45,806 nucleotides of DNA from WTAW01 sp964540205 (GCA_964540205.1 CAZIMJ010000033.1:1-45806); one strand, 5' to 3'; shown: positions 7,616 through 16,339, numbered from the stretch's first letter. A program made the numbers and translations. Notes: generated by a model not told the origin, from the sequence alone.

Positions 7616-8600
7616 GAGGCTCTTCGTTATAACGGCCGAATATCATCTTGCCTACAGTCGTCTGGAGCACAGAGGTGACCGTGATACTCACCGTTTGTCC
7701 GATCATCTTCCGTGAATTATCAACGACAACCATGGTTCCGTCATCCAGATAGGCGACACCCTGATCCTTTTCTTTTCCCTCCTTCAGGATAAAGACGCGG
7801 ATCAATTCTCCAGGAAGGACGACAGGTTTCATGGCATTGGCCAGTTCATTGATGTTTAAGATCTGGATCCCCTGGAGTTTAGCGATCTTACTCAGGTTGA
7901 TGTCATTGGTGATGATCTTGGCGTCTTGATGCTTGGCCAGTTCGATAAGCTTGGAATCAACATCCTGGACCTCCGGAAAATCCACCTCCGAGATCGCAAC
8001 TGAGACCTGGGAAGATTTTTGGAGGTGATCCAAGACCTCGAGCCCCCTCCGTCCTCGCTGTCGCTTGATCCCGTCAGAAGAATCGGCGATCAACTGGAGC
8101 TCTTTCAGGATAAACTGAGGGAGGATCAACGTGCCTTCAATAAAGGCCGTGTCACAGATGTCGGCGATCCTCCCGTCTATGATCACACTAGTGTCCAAGA
8201 TCTTATAGGTCCGTCCCACACTTTTCTCATTGAAAAAACGGAGAAAATGAGCGGGGTCGAGCCATTCGAACCTCTGTGTTCCGACCAGGAATCCGATGTA
8301 GGGGAGGACCAGAAGAAAAAAGATCCGGAGAAAGGTCGTTGTCGAGCTGTCGGGCGCAATGGTCTGGTAGATGGAGCCCAGGAGCCATCCAAGCAGGACG
8401 CCCGCAAAAGTTCCTAGAGTTGACCCCCAAATGATCTTGAACTGGCTTTTCCTTATCCTTGTCTCAAGATAAACGATGATTACACCCAGCACAAATCCAG
8501 TAAGAGCCCCGTATTGTGGGGCCATCTGAAAGGGAGGGAAAAAATATCCAGCTGCCGCGATCGAGGCGACAACCAGAATGCGAAGAATAAAAATGCCCAT
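7608..8600 (-). CDS. Membrane-anchored PIN/TRAM domain protein (YacL-like)
   Basis: 330 residues. The N-terminal ~110 residues contain about four hydrophobic segments. A PIN-type nuclease domain follows with YKILDTSVIIDGRIADI (first catalytic Asp). The other acidic residues lie around FILKELQLIADSSD and the AKIITNDINLSKIA region. The C-terminal TRAM-like domain (LPGELIRVFILKEG, GVAYLDDGTMVVVDNS) is a likely RNA-binding fold. Family members are linked to RNA cleavage at the membrane; the target is unknown. The start ATG has GAGG 9 bases upstream. In many genomes this gene adjoins ispD as here; a carD gene often found beside it is absent. Confidence 0.87.
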   Translation of the reverse strand: MGIFILRILVVASIAAAGYFFPPFQMAPQYGALTGFVLGVIIVYLETRIRKSQFKIIWGSTLGTFAGVLLGWLLGSIYQTIAPDSSTTTFLRIFFLLVLPYIGFLVGTQRFEWLDPAHFLRFFNEKSVGRTYKILDTSVIIDGRIADICDTAFIEGTLILPQFILKELQLIADSSDGIKRQRGRRGLEVLDHLQKSSQVSVAISEVDFPEVQDVDSKLIELAKHQDAKIITNDINLSKIAKLQGIQILNINELANAMKPVVLPGELIRVFILKEGKEKDQGVAYLDDGTMVVVDNSRKMIGQTVSITVTSVLQTTVGKMIFGRYNEEPHE

Positions 8601-8630
8601 TATGATAACCTCATCATTCCTGAAGCATTC

Positions 8631-8752
8631 ATAAAAAATGCTGATACAATTATCTAACTTTTATGATTACTGCTTTTCAACATGTTTATCCGTACAAACA
8701 ATACGTTTACTTTAAGACTTAAAACTCTTTTCATCATAATCAGCATTTTTTA
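8631..8752. repeat. Short AT-rich element with 14-bp inverted ends, same family as the 6.3 kb element
   Basis: 8632-8645 (TAAAAAATGCTGAT) and 8739-8752 are exact reverse complements. Including the preceding ATTCA on the left, the end resembles the inner arm at 6336-6365 (ATTCATAAAAAATG then YYGATA). The ~93-bp interior is AT-rich and not obviously related to the interior of the 6.3 kb copy. It lies upstream of the PIN/TRAM start, so it could influence that promoter. No coding potential is seen. Confidence 0.55.
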
Positions 8753-8755
8753 CCC

Positions 8756-8890
8756 TTCGGGCGAGCTGATCTCACCGCATCTGCTTCGTTGTAGTCCGGG
8801 TTAGTTTGGGACGGCTCGCGGTAGTTCACTACAGCTTCTTGGGCCACTACCTCGCAGTTACGGCAACCTCAACTCGTGAATACTCCAGGG
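8756..8890. other. GC-richer structured intergenic block, unidentified
   Basis: Between the AT-rich element and the radA stop lies about 135 bp of clearly different composition. It includes an 18-bp imperfect palindrome around GCGGTAGTTCACTACAGC and several GTAG/CTAC pairs. No open frame is supported on either strand. It does not match a tRNA or any RNA family I can recognise by eye. It may be a repeat-family member or a structured non-coding RNA. Confidence 0.3.
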
Positions 8891-8902
8891 CAAAAATTAT
8901 TA

Positions 8903-10258
8903 TTAAAAAATAGTATCGATGACATCTTTGACGTTCTGGACGCCTATCAAGTTTATACCGGTTATATCTTCTTTTTCAAGATGAGAAATATTCCCTTTGG
9001 GCAGGATGACTGTCTGGAAGCCTAAAGAGGAGGCTTCCTTCACCCGCATCACTGGATGGCCGACCGAGCGAATCTCGCCGCTCAATCCCACCTCCCCGAA
9101 CACGGCCAGGGCAGAGGAGACGGCTTTATTTTTCAAGCTGGAAACGACCGCAACAAGAATGCCCAGATCTGTAGCCGGTTCATCGATGGTGAGCCCCCCG
9201 GCAACATTCAGATAGACGTCTTCTCCTGCAAAGCTGAAGCCGAGTTTTTTCTCAACGATCGCCATCAGCATCGAGGCGCGAAAATGATCGCACCCGATCG
9301 TCATCCTCCGTGGATTCCCGGCAAACAGAGTGGAGGAGACGAGCGCTTGCACTTCTGCAAGCAGCGGCCGGGAGCCCTTGATCGTGCAGACGACAGCACT
9401 GCCGGCCTCGTTCGTAGGCCTCTCTTTCAAGAAAAACGCAGACGGATTGGACACGGCTTGAAGTCCATGTCCGGTCATCTCAAAAATGGCCAGTTCTGAT
9501 ACTGGACCGAAACGGTTCTTAAGCGCGCGTACCACACGATGGCTGTGATCACGCTCGCCTTCAAAATAGAGCACACAGTCTACCATGTGCTCCAGTGATT
9601 TTGGCCCGGCCAGAGAACCGTCCTTTGTGATGTGACCGATAAGAAATGCCGAGATCATATTTCCCTTGGCAAACCGGAAGACCTGGTTGGTGACTTCCCT
9701 CACCTGGCTGATCGTCCCAGGGCTCGAAGACAGCTTGGAGGAAAAAACTGTCTGGACAGAGTCCAGGATAAAGACCTGAGGAGATAGCTTTTCGGCGTGA
9801 GCGATGATCCGCTCCAAGTTGGTCTCTGCTAAGAGGTACAAATTCCCCTTCTGGATGCCCAACCGTTCTCCTCGAAGCTTTAGCTGCTCCAAAGACTCTT
9901 CGCCGGAGACATAGAGGACCTTCTCGCCCTGTGTGGAAAAATCTCGGCTGACCTGAAGAAGCAATGTGGATTTACCTATGCCGGGTTCTCCTCCGATCAA
10001 AACAACAGACCCCAAAACCACTCCTCCTCCGAGAACCCTGTTTAACTCCTCGATCCCCGTGTGCATCCTCTTTTTTTCAGCCTGTTTGATTTCCTCATAG
10101 AGGACTGGTTCTGAGGGAGGAAAAGCAAATTCTGTGTCGGCGTCCTCTTCAATCTCTTCGATCAGAGTTTCCCACTCTCCACAGCTGGGACACCGCCCCA
10201 TCCATTTGGGAGAATGAGCGCCACAGTTTTGGCAGACAAATGCCGTCTTTTCTTTCAT
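8903..10258 (-). CDS. radA: DNA repair protein RadA (Sms)
   Basis: 451 residues, RecA-like ATPase that helps branch migration in recombinational repair. The N-terminal zinc ribbon uses C9, C12, C23 and C26 (FVCQNCGAHSPKWMGRCPSC). Walker A is GGEPGIGKSTLLLQ near residue 90, and the RadA-specific KNRFG motif occurs in VRALKNRFGPVSELAIF. A C-terminal Lon-protease-like domain follows (DVYLNVAGGLTIDEPATDLG). The start ATG shares one base with the stop of the mlaD-like gene (TGATG), so translation is probably coupled to the lipid-transport operon. No protease active site is expected in this domain. Confidence 0.96.
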   Translation of the reverse strand: MKEKTAFVCQNCGAHSPKWMGRCPSCGEWETLIEEIEEDADTEFAFPPSEPVLYEEIKQAEKKRMHTGIEELNRVLGGGVVLGSVVLIGGEPGIGKSTLLLQVSRDFSTQGEKVLYVSGEESLEQLKLRGERLGIQKGNLYLLAETNLERIIAHAEKLSPQVFILDSVQTVFSSKLSSSPGTISQVREVTNQVFRFAKGNMISAFLIGHITKDGSLAGPKSLEHMVDCVLYFEGERDHSHRVVRALKNRFGPVSELAIFEMTGHGLQAVSNPSAFFLKERPTNEAGSAVVCTIKGSRPLLAEVQALVSSTLFAGNPRRMTIGCDHFRASMLMAIVEKKLGFSFAGEDVYLNVAGGLTIDEPATDLGILVAVVSSLKNKAVSSALAVFGEVGLSGEIRSVGHPVMRVKEASSLGFQTVILPKGNISHLEKEDITGINLIGVQNVKDVIDTIF

Positions 10259-11565
10259 CAGATGCCGACGCCCAACCCAAAAAACAGCTCTCTACTGTCA
10301 GAAACTGAAAAATCGTCCAGCCCGAAAAGGATGTAGAAAAATTTGGTGGCATAAAAACTGGTTGAAAATCGAAAACGCGGACGTGAATCACGGTTAAAAT
10401 CGTAGGACTCGAGACTAAACCTTAACCGGTCCTCCCAAGCAAACCAATCAAGAGCGATGCCGAGTTCAGATTCCAGGATCCCCGCCCGAGGAGAAAAAGC
10501 GCCCAGCCTAATGCCGCCAAGAAGGGAGTAGGTGAATCTCTCCTCCCAGGGGTTCCGAACGATCTGTCCCAATAGATAGGTATCGGATGTTGGCCATAAG
10601 GCAAAGGATAGAGCTCCTTTAAACAGCTCGCTTTTTTCATAATAATCAAAGTGTAATCCGGCCTGGGCGCGCACAGAAGATGCCCGTTGTGTGGCCTTCT
10701 CAACTTCGCCCAGAGTTTTTTCTGCCTTGTCATAGAGCTCGGGGTCCTGGATCAGTTTGCCAAGGGTCCCTTCGCCCCGGTTGACCTTTCCTAACGCTTC
10801 ATTGAACTGCTGCAGAGCGGCCTCTGCCTCCTCGATTAACACCTTGAGTTTTTCTGTGCTATCGGTGATATTCCCCCTATTTTCCTCCAGCATGCTCTTC
10901 ATCACAATGATCAATTCGTCCAGATTATTAGCGATGTCTTCCACGCTCCGGTCAAATTTCTGAATAGCCTGGGTGGATGACTGAATCCCAGCACTCAGAG
11001 TGCCTTTGTTCTCCTGTGTCAACTCTTTTAAATCTCTTGTCAAAACAGAAAAATTTTGAAGGATCTGCTGAAAATTCATCTTTGGTTCCTCACCGCCGAG
11101 CATTTCCTTCAGTGCTTTCCCCACTTCTGAGATATCCTTGCCAACAGACATCAACAGGCTTCCCATCTGTTCAAAACTCACCGGTGTGAAGCTCTGGATG
11201 GTATCGCCGGGCTGACAGATCTCCGGGCCTTCCCCGGGGATGATCTCGATGTACTTTTCCCCTAAAAGGCCCAAGGAAGCCAGCATGGCTGTGGAGTCTT
11301 TGTAGATCTCGACCCCCTTATCGATGTCGAACTGCGCTTCCGCACGGAATCCTTTTAAGCGGATATCTTTGACAAGGCCCACCTTAACTCCAGCCATCTT
11401 GACCAATGTCTTCTTTTCCAACCCTGCAGCTGTTTCAAAATCGGCATACAGAGGATACCCCTCACCCCTGAACAAAGTGGAGAAATCCCCGACGATAAAG
11501 ATAATGGTTGCTAGAATAAACAAAGCTATTGCAAAGAACATCCCCACTTTTATCTCACTCTTCAT
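10258..11565 (-). CDS. mlaD: MlaD/MCE-domain lipid-transport protein with long C-terminal extension
   Basis: 435 residues, more than twice E. coli MlaD. One N-terminal membrane helix (residues ~7-27, VGMFFAIALFILATIIFIV) is followed by a single MCE domain, about residues 37-115 (AAGLEKKTLVKMAGVKVGLV and LASLGLLGEKYIEI). Next comes a long helical/coiled-coil part to about residue 300. The C-terminal ~130 residues are aromatic and beta-rich (for example LEIALDW-like and FRFSTSFYATKFFYILFGL) and end in GLGVGI, resembling outer-membrane strand sequence. It follows mlaE and mlaF, which supply the permease and ATPase for phospholipid traffic between the membranes. The extension suggests it may reach or contact the outer membrane (inference). 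No mlaB or mlaC is present in the cluster. Confidence 0.85.
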   Translation of the reverse strand: MKSEIKVGMFFAIALFILATIIFIVGDFSTLFRGEGYPLYADFETAAGLEKKTLVKMAGVKVGLVKDIRLKGFRAEAQFDIDKGVEIYKDSTAMLASLGLLGEKYIEIIPGEGPEICQPGDTIQSFTPVSFEQMGSLLMSVGKDISEVGKALKEMLGGEEPKMNFQQILQNFSVLTRDLKELTQENKGTLSAGIQSSTQAIQKFDRSVEDIANNLDELIIVMKSMLEENRGNITDSTEKLKVLIEEAEAALQQFNEALGKVNRGEGTLGKLIQDPELYDKAEKTLGEVEKATQRASSVRAQAGLHFDYYEKSELFKGALSFALWPTSDTYLLGQIVRNPWEERFTYSLLGGIRLGAFSPRAGILESELGIALDWFAWEDRLRFSLESYDFNRDSRPRFRFSTSFYATKFFYILFGLDDFSVSDSRELFFGLGVGI

Positions 11566-11597
11566 GACCGTTTCCTCGATTTATCAGAGTCGTTTTC

Positions 11598-11619
11598 CCA
11601 CAGGGTTTTCTGTGGATAA
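11598..11619. other. Hairpin and exact DnaA box in the mlaF-mlaD gap
   Basis: In the 74-bp gap between mlaF and mlaD, CCACAG (11598-11603) pairs with CTGTGG (11610-11615) across a 6-base loop. The overlapping 11611-11619 reads TGTGGATAA, the exact complement of the DnaA box TTATCCACA. There is no T-run, so it is not a standard terminator. A role in DnaA binding or in setting the mlaF/mlaD expression ratio is possible but unproven. Confidence 0.4.
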
Positions 11620-11639
11620 CATCTATATATATACATGGC

Positions 11640-12386
11640 TCACCATTCCTTAATGGGCCCCTTGGCCCGGCCATGGATAAACTGCTGTACGACTTCATTC
11701 TCTGTCTTTTTGATCTCTTCCGGTGTTCCCTCTTCGATGATCTTCCCCTCATACAGCATGGCGATTCTGTCTGCGATCTTATAGGCACTCACCATATCGT
11801 GCGTGATCACCACCGAAGTCACCCCCATCTCCTTTTTCATCTGGATGATCAGGTCATTGATGGCATCGGCTCTGATCGGATCGATCCCGGTGGAAGGCTC
11901 ATCATAGAGGATGATCTCCGGCCCATAGGCGATAGCTCTCGCCAGCCCCACCCGTTTTTTCATCCCCCCACTCAACTCATGAGGCATGAGATCCTCTATC
12001 CCTCTTAATCCGACCATAGCGAGGCTATCTCTCACGGTCTTCTCTTTTTTTTCATCGGAAAAATCCCCGTACCGCTCGAGGCCGAAGGCAACGTTTTGCC
12101 CCACTGTCAGGGAATCGAAGAGTGCGGCTCCCTGAAACAGCATCCCAAATCTCTTTCGAATATCATAAGACTCATCCTCGGACAAACAGCAGATCTCCGT
12201 ACCATCTATGAATATTTCGCCCTTGTCCGGCTTGATGATTCCTATTATATGTTTGATCAGGACGCTTTTGCCGGAGCCACTTTGCCCTATGACAACGACT
12301 GTTTCTCCCTTTTTGATGTCCAGGTTCAATCCGTCAAGGACCTTTTTCCCCCAAAAAGACTTGTGTAGATCTACGATTTGAATCAT
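11640..12386 (-). CDS. mlaF: MlaF-type ABC transporter ATP-binding protein
   Basis: 248 residues, a single nucleotide-binding domain. Walker A is GQSGSGKSVLIKHI, the Q-loop lies in GMLFQGAALFDSLTV (the FDSLTV motif is typical of the Mla/Ttg2A group), the signature is LSGGMKKRVGLARAI, Walker B is EIILYDEPSTGID and the switch His lies in VVITHDM. It powers the MlaE permease. Its ATG overlaps the mlaE stop (TAATG). Confidence 0.95.
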   Translation of the reverse strand: MIQIVDLHKSFWGKKVLDGLNLDIKKGETVVVIGQSGSGKSVLIKHIIGIIKPDKGEIFIDGTEICCLSEDESYDIRKRFGMLFQGAALFDSLTVGQNVAFGLERYGDFSDEKKEKTVRDSLAMVGLRGIEDLMPHELSGGMKKRVGLARAIAYGPEIILYDEPSTGIDPIRADAINDLIIQMKKEMGVTSVVITHDMVSAYKIADRIAMLYEGKIIEEGTPEEIKKTENEVVQQFIHGRAKGPIKEW

Positions 12387-13168
12387 TAGCCGATAGATGC
12401 AGGTAACATCCTGCTCAGGAAAAAATTGAGAATCAAAATACTGATGCTTGCGATGACTACGGTCCGAGTTGTGGCTCTTCCCACGCCTTCAGCGCCCCCC
12501 TCAGTGTTTAATCCCTGCCAGCATCCGATGACGGCGATCACCAATCCGAAGACTAGCGCCTTGATGAGGCCGCTGAGAATGTCCCACAACTCGAGATAGA
12601 GCAGGGTATTCCGCCAGTAAAGAGTGCGGTTGACTCCCATGATGGCGTTGTACAAATAGCCCCCGGCAATACCGATGATATCACCGTACAGAGTCAAACA
12701 GGGAAGCATGATGATACTTGCCAGTGTTCGAGGGACAACAAGATACCGATTGGGGTCTGCCCCAAGAGTGAAAAGAGCATCCACCTGTTCGGTGATCCTC
12801 ATGGTCCCAATCTCGGCAGCCATAGCAGACCCCACACGACCCGTGACCATGAGCCCGGTCAAGATGGGGATCAATTCTTTGGTTAAACCGAGGGAGATTA
12901 TCGGCCCTCCGTAGGCTTCTGAGCCCGGCCCGATATAACGGTGAAATCCCATATACGTCTGAAGCCCGAAGACGAGACCGCCAAAAGCAGCCGTCAGGGA
13001 GACGACAGGCAATGACCGGACGCCTATTTCTTCCAGCTGCTGGAGAAAGATCTTTCCTTCCCAGGGTCTTCTAAAAAAATTCCTTATTGTCCTGGCAAGA
13101 AGTATGCCGATCTCACCCATCTGCTCAAAGAATAAAAGATAGGGAGGGATCTTCGTTTTGTTGGACAT
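12386..13168 (-). CDS. mlaE: MlaE-type ABC lipid permease
   Basis: About 260 residues, with five to six membrane helices and the conserved MlaE/Ttg2B core EIGTMRITEQVDALFTLGADP plus TGLMVTGRVGSAMAAE. It forms the membrane channel of the lipid ABC transporter with MlaF. The frame can also open at a GTG at 13174 that overlaps the dnaB stop; the ATG at 13168 has AAGAG at 5 bases spacing and is preferred. It follows dnaB directly, an unusual partner for a lipid transporter. Confidence 0.94.
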   Translation of the reverse strand: MSNKTKIPPYLLFFEQMGEIGILLARTIRNFFRRPWEGKIFLQQLEEIGVRSLPVVSLTAAFGGLVFGLQTYMGFHRYIGPGSEAYGGPIISLGLTKELIPILTGLMVTGRVGSAMAAEIGTMRITEQVDALFTLGADPNRYLVVPRTLASIIMLPCLTLYGDIIGIAGGYLYNAIMGVNRTLYWRNTLLYLELWDILSGLIKALVFGLVIAVIGCWQGLNTEGGAEGVGRATTRTVVIASISILILNFFLSRMLPASIG

Positions 13169-13170
13169 GG

Positions 13171-14529
13171 TCACTCTTCAAAAACACGAAATTCTTGGTC
13201 GTTGAAACGGGCGAACTTATTCAAGAAGGCCAATGACAATTCCCCCGTTGGTCCATTTCTCTGTTTGGCGATATGGATCTCCGCTATGCCCCGTTTGGTT
13301 TCGTCATCCGGATGGTAAAACTCATCACGATATATGAAAATGACCACATCGGCATCCTGCTCGATAGCTCCCGATTCTCTTAGGTCAGACAGCTGGGGCT
13401 TTGGTTTGGCGCGGCGCTCTTTCTCTGGAGAACGGCTTAACTGCGAGAGGCCTACAACGGGGATCTGAAGTTCTTTGGCGAGCTCTTTGAGAGACCTCGA
13501 GATGTAAGAGATCTCCTGCGTTCTGTTCTCAAACCGGGTTCCGGCGCGCATGAGTTGCATATAATCTATAAACACTATGTCGAGGTGATGTTCCATCTTC
13601 AGTCGCCGCGTCTTCGCCTTCATCTCCATGACAGTGAGCGCGGGTGACTCGTCTACATATATCTTTGCCTGCGAGAGAACCTCTGCGGCTAATTTCAACC
13701 GCTCAAATTCCCTGTCCGTGACAAATCCAGTCCTGACTTTCTGAAGGTCGATGTGTGATTCGGAACAGAGGAGGCGCATGATCACCTGTTCCTTTGCCAT
13801 CTCAAGAGAAAAAAAACCCACAGAATAGGACGTCTTGAGGCCCACATGTTGGGAGATGTTCAGGCATAATGCTGTCTTTCCCATGGATGGTCTACCGGCA
13901 ACGACGATGAACTCGGAATTGTGGAAGCCTGCGGTTAACACGTCCAGGTCCCGGAATCCTGAGGGAATGCCCGTCACCGCTTCATTTCTGTGGCGCAGTG
14001 TGTCTATGGTTTCCAGTGCTAGAGGAGCCAGTGCGCTGACAGGTATAAAACCTGGCTTGACCCTCTGCTCTGCCACTTCGATGATCGCAGATTGTGCCTC
14101 GTCTAGGAGAAGGTCCGCATCCTCTTTCTGTTCGTAGCTGGATGAGATGATCTTCGCCGACGAGAGGATGAGCCGTCTCAAAAGGGCTTTTTCCTTGATG
14201 ATCCGCGCATGGTATTCGACATTCAAGCTCTTCGGGACACCGTCCATCAATGAGGAGACATAAGATGCCCCCCCCACTTCATCCAATTCCCCTGCTTTTT
14301 GGAGTTCTTCTGTAATCGTCAGCAGGTCCACGGGTAGACTCTTGTCCACCAAAACAATGATCTTATCTAGTATTTTTCGGTTCGTATCTTTGTAGAAATC
14401 CTCGGGCGAGATAACGGAAAGCACGACATTGAGGTTTTTGTTGTTGACGAGAATCCCCCCCAGAACGGTTTTCTCGGCCTCCAGACTGTGTGGAGGAACC
14501 TTCTTCAACAGCGTGAGATCAAGTTCCAT
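13171..14529 (-). CDS. dnaB: Replicative DNA helicase DnaB
   Basis: 452 residues from the ATG at 14529 (AAGG upstream; the frame also opens at 14574, but those residues are not family-like). The N-terminal DnaB_N domain begins KVPPHSLEAEKTVLGGIL. The C-terminal RecA-type motor has Walker A AGRPSMGKTALCLNI, Walker B IVFIDYMQLM, and the motif RESGAIEQDADVVIFIYRD. It unwinds DNA ahead of the fork as a hexamer. The arrangement rpsF-rpsR-rplI-dnaB is widely conserved; there is no ssb between rpsF and rpsR here. No intein is present. Confidence 0.96.
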   Translation of the reverse strand: MELDLTLLKKVPPHSLEAEKTVLGGILVNNKNLNVVLSVISPEDFYKDTNRKILDKIIVLVDKSLPVDLLTITEELQKAGELDEVGGASYVSSLMDGVPKSLNVEYHARIIKEKALLRRLILSSAKIISSSYEQKEDADLLLDEAQSAIIEVAEQRVKPGFIPVSALAPLALETIDTLRHRNEAVTGIPSGFRDLDVLTAGFHNSEFIVVAGRPSMGKTALCLNISQHVGLKTSYSVGFFSLEMAKEQVIMRLLCSESHIDLQKVRTGFVTDREFERLKLAAEVLSQAKIYVDESPALTVMEMKAKTRRLKMEHHLDIVFIDYMQLMRAGTRFENRTQEISYISRSLKELAKELQIPVVGLSQLSRSPEKERRAKPKPQLSDLRESGAIEQDADVVIFIYRDEFYHPDDETKRGIAEIHIAKQRNGPTGELSLAFLNKFARFNDQEFRVFEE

Positions 14530-14632
14530 GTTACACCCTTTTGGCCTGATGAGTCCGTCTAGGCGGCTGATCACTCATGCCTGAAATGTCCGATCTGCCT
14601 TTTGGGCTCAGGATATAACGAGCTCAACAGAT

Positions 14633-15409
14633 CTATTTATTGTCTTTACTTTCCGCTTCTTGACTGTCGTCTTTTTCAGTCTTTCCCGCCGGCTCTTTGG
14701 AGGCCACGCCTGCTTCTTCTAGGCTTTCCTTTGTTTCTTCGAGAATTTCCTTTGCTTCTTCAGGGATCACTGCAGGCTCTGACTTCGGCTCTTCCTTTAC
14801 CTCTGCGGGCACATCTTGGGCTTCCTCTTCGGCTGGGGCGGCCACCTCCTCTTTTTTCTCCTCCACTACAGGAAGTTCTTTCTTCTCTTCGACAGGTTCG
14901 GATGCCGCTGCTCCCTCTTCAACAAGATCCGGCCCTGGTTTTTTCTCTTCCTTAGCGCCGGGCTCGCCCTCTTTGACAACTTCCAGTTTGACCTCCGCTC
15001 TCTCTTCATGAAAGGTTTTTATGGGGACGGTGTAATTTCCCAGCCTTTTTATGGGCTCGTCCAGAAGGATCTTCTTTTTCTCCACTTCAAAACCCTGGGC
15101 CGCTAGCGCATCCCTGATATCTGTCGAGCTGACAGACCCGAAGATGACATCTTTTTCACTGGTTTTGCGCGTGAAGGACAGGGTGACAGCGTTTAATCGA
15201 TCGGTGAGCTCTTGATAAGAGGCTAGCTCTTTCTCAAAGCCTTTCTGCAGGGCTTTTTGCTCGATCTCGATCATCTTCATGTTGCGTGATGTCACCTCGA
15301 TGGCTATTTTTTTGGGGATCAGATAGTTCCTCCCATAACCCGGAGCGACATTCACAATATCTCCTTTTCTCCCGACGTTTTCTATGTTTTCGCGAAGAAT
15401 GACTCTCAT
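14633..15409 (-). CDS. rplI: Ribosomal protein bL9 with ~110-residue acidic C-terminal tail
   Basis: The start is the ATG at 15409 with a GGAGGG just upstream; the open frame back to 15562 is spurious. Residues 1-~148 are a normal bL9: MRVILRENIENVGRKGD, VAPGYGRNYLIPK, a long connecting helix, and the C-terminal domain (EKDVIFGSVSSTDI and KTFHEERAEVKLEV). The remaining ~110 residues are low complexity, rich in Glu, Lys, Ala and Pro. bL9 binds the L1 stalk region of 23S rRNA; the tail would extend from the ribosome surface. The same kind of tail occurs on bS6 and bL25 in this operon. Confidence 0.95.
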   Translation of the reverse strand: MRVILRENIENVGRKGDIVNVAPGYGRNYLIPKKIAIEVTSRNMKMIEIEQKALQKGFEKELASYQELTDRLNAVTLSFTRKTSEKDVIFGSVSSTDIRDALAAQGFEVEKKKILLDEPIKRLGNYTVPIKTFHEERAEVKLEVVKEGEPGAKEEKKPGPDLVEEGAAASEPVEEKKELPVVEEKKEEVAAPAEEEAQDVPAEVKEEPKSEPAVIPEEAKEILEETKESLEEAGVASKEPAGKTEKDDSQEAESKDNK

Positions 15410-15434
15410 TTTCCCTCCATGGTCGTTTAGGCCC

Positions 15435-15698
15435 TCAATCGCTGATGTACGGGAGGAGAGCCAGTAATCTTGCTCTTTTGATCGCTGTAGTGAGTTTCCG
15501 CTGATGGTAGGCACATGTACCGGTGACACGTCTCGGAGAGATTTTTCCTCTTTCAGGAACATATTTTCTCAGGATATCCACCTTTTTATAGTCGATCTCC
15601 CTCACTCTGTTCTCACAAAACCGGCAGAATTTTTTCTTCGGCGGAAAATATTTCTTGCCCATCCCTCTCTCGCGCCTGTATTCTCTTGCCATCCTCAT
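15435..15698 (-). CDS. rpsR: Ribosomal protein bS18
   Basis: Up to 87 residues, with CRFCENRVREIDYKKVDILR and the C-terminal VTGTCAYHQRKLTTAIKRAR block that binds 16S rRNA. The Cys pattern CxxC plus a later Cys matches the zinc-binding form of bS18. The ATG at 15698 overlaps the rpsF stop (ATGA), but the next in-frame ATG at 15692 has the better spacing from AGGAG (8 bases) and may be the true start. bS18 forms a heterodimer with bS6, encoded just upstream. Confidence 0.95.
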   Translation of the reverse strand: MRMAREYRRERGMGKKYFPPKKKFCRFCENRVREIDYKKVDILRKYVPERGKISPRRVTGTCAYHQRKLTTAIKRARLLALLPYISD

Positions 15699-16339
15699 TT
15701 CTCCTTTTTCTCTTTGTCCTCAGGCGGGAGCTTCTCCTGGGATTTCTCTTCTGCTTTGTCTTTGGACTCTGCTTTGGGCTCCGCTTTTGGGTCTTCCTTG
15801 GACTTTTCCTTAGGTTTTTCCTTCGGTTCTGTCTCCATCGCTACGCTCTGCGCTTCTTTCGGTTCTGCCTTCTGGACTTTTTTGGGTTCCTCTATCGGTT
15901 TCTCTGCGGGTTTCTCTTTTGGCTCTTTCTCCAGGTCTTCTATGGGCACTGTTTTTGGCTCTTCTTCCTTTTTAGGAGTTTTCTCTTCTTTCATGCCCGC
16001 TGTCTCTCGTTTTTTCTTCGTCGATGCCCGGCCTCTTTTTCTGGCACTTTCGGTGATCTCATTTTTTACAGTCATATAACGGATGATCGTCTCTGTCTGC
16101 TTGAAGCGTCTTTCCAGTTCCACCGGGATTGAAGGATCCCCCTCATAGAGGAAGAACACATAATAGGCTTCCTCAAACTTTTGAATGGGGTAGGCGAGCT
16201 TCCTCTTCCCCCATTCGTCCACGTTGATCATGTTCCCCTTTTTTTTAGAAATGACTTCTGCCATCTGAGAGACAAGTTTTTCATTATCTTCTTCTGGCAG
16301 GTTGGGGGCGATTAAAAAAGCTGTTTCGTACTGTCGCAT
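15695..16339 (-). CDS. rpsF: Ribosomal protein bS6 with ~115-residue charged C-terminal tail
   Basis: The ATG at 16339 follows AGGAGG by 5 bases; a GTG at 16345 is less likely. Residues 1-~97 are a standard bS6 (RQYETAFLIAPNLPEED, WGKRKLAYPIQKFEEAYYV, ETIIRYMTVKNE). From about residue 98 the protein becomes a Lys/Glu/Pro repeat-like tail with many EPKEKP-type units. E. coli bS6 has a short tail that RimK modifies with glutamate; here an acidic tail is gene-encoded and far longer. The first gene of rpsF-rpsR-rplI-dnaB. Confidence 0.94.
   Translation of the reverse strand: MRQYETAFLIAPNLPEEDNEKLVSQMAEVISKKKGNMINVDEWGKRKLAYPIQKFEEAYYVFFLYEGDPSIPVELERRFKQTETIIRYMTVKNEITESARKRGRASTKKKRETAGMKEEKTPKKEEEPKTVPIEDLEKEPKEKPAEKPIEEPKKVQKAEPKEAQSVAMETEPKEKPKEKSKEDPKAEPKAESKDKAEEKSQEKLPPEDKEKKEK

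Noticed and set aside
14540..14575. CTGATGAGTCCG on the plus strand resembles the start of a hammerhead ribozyme core.
   Set aside because: The required GAAA after stem II is missing and no stems I and III can be drawn; it is a chance match between rplI and dnaB.
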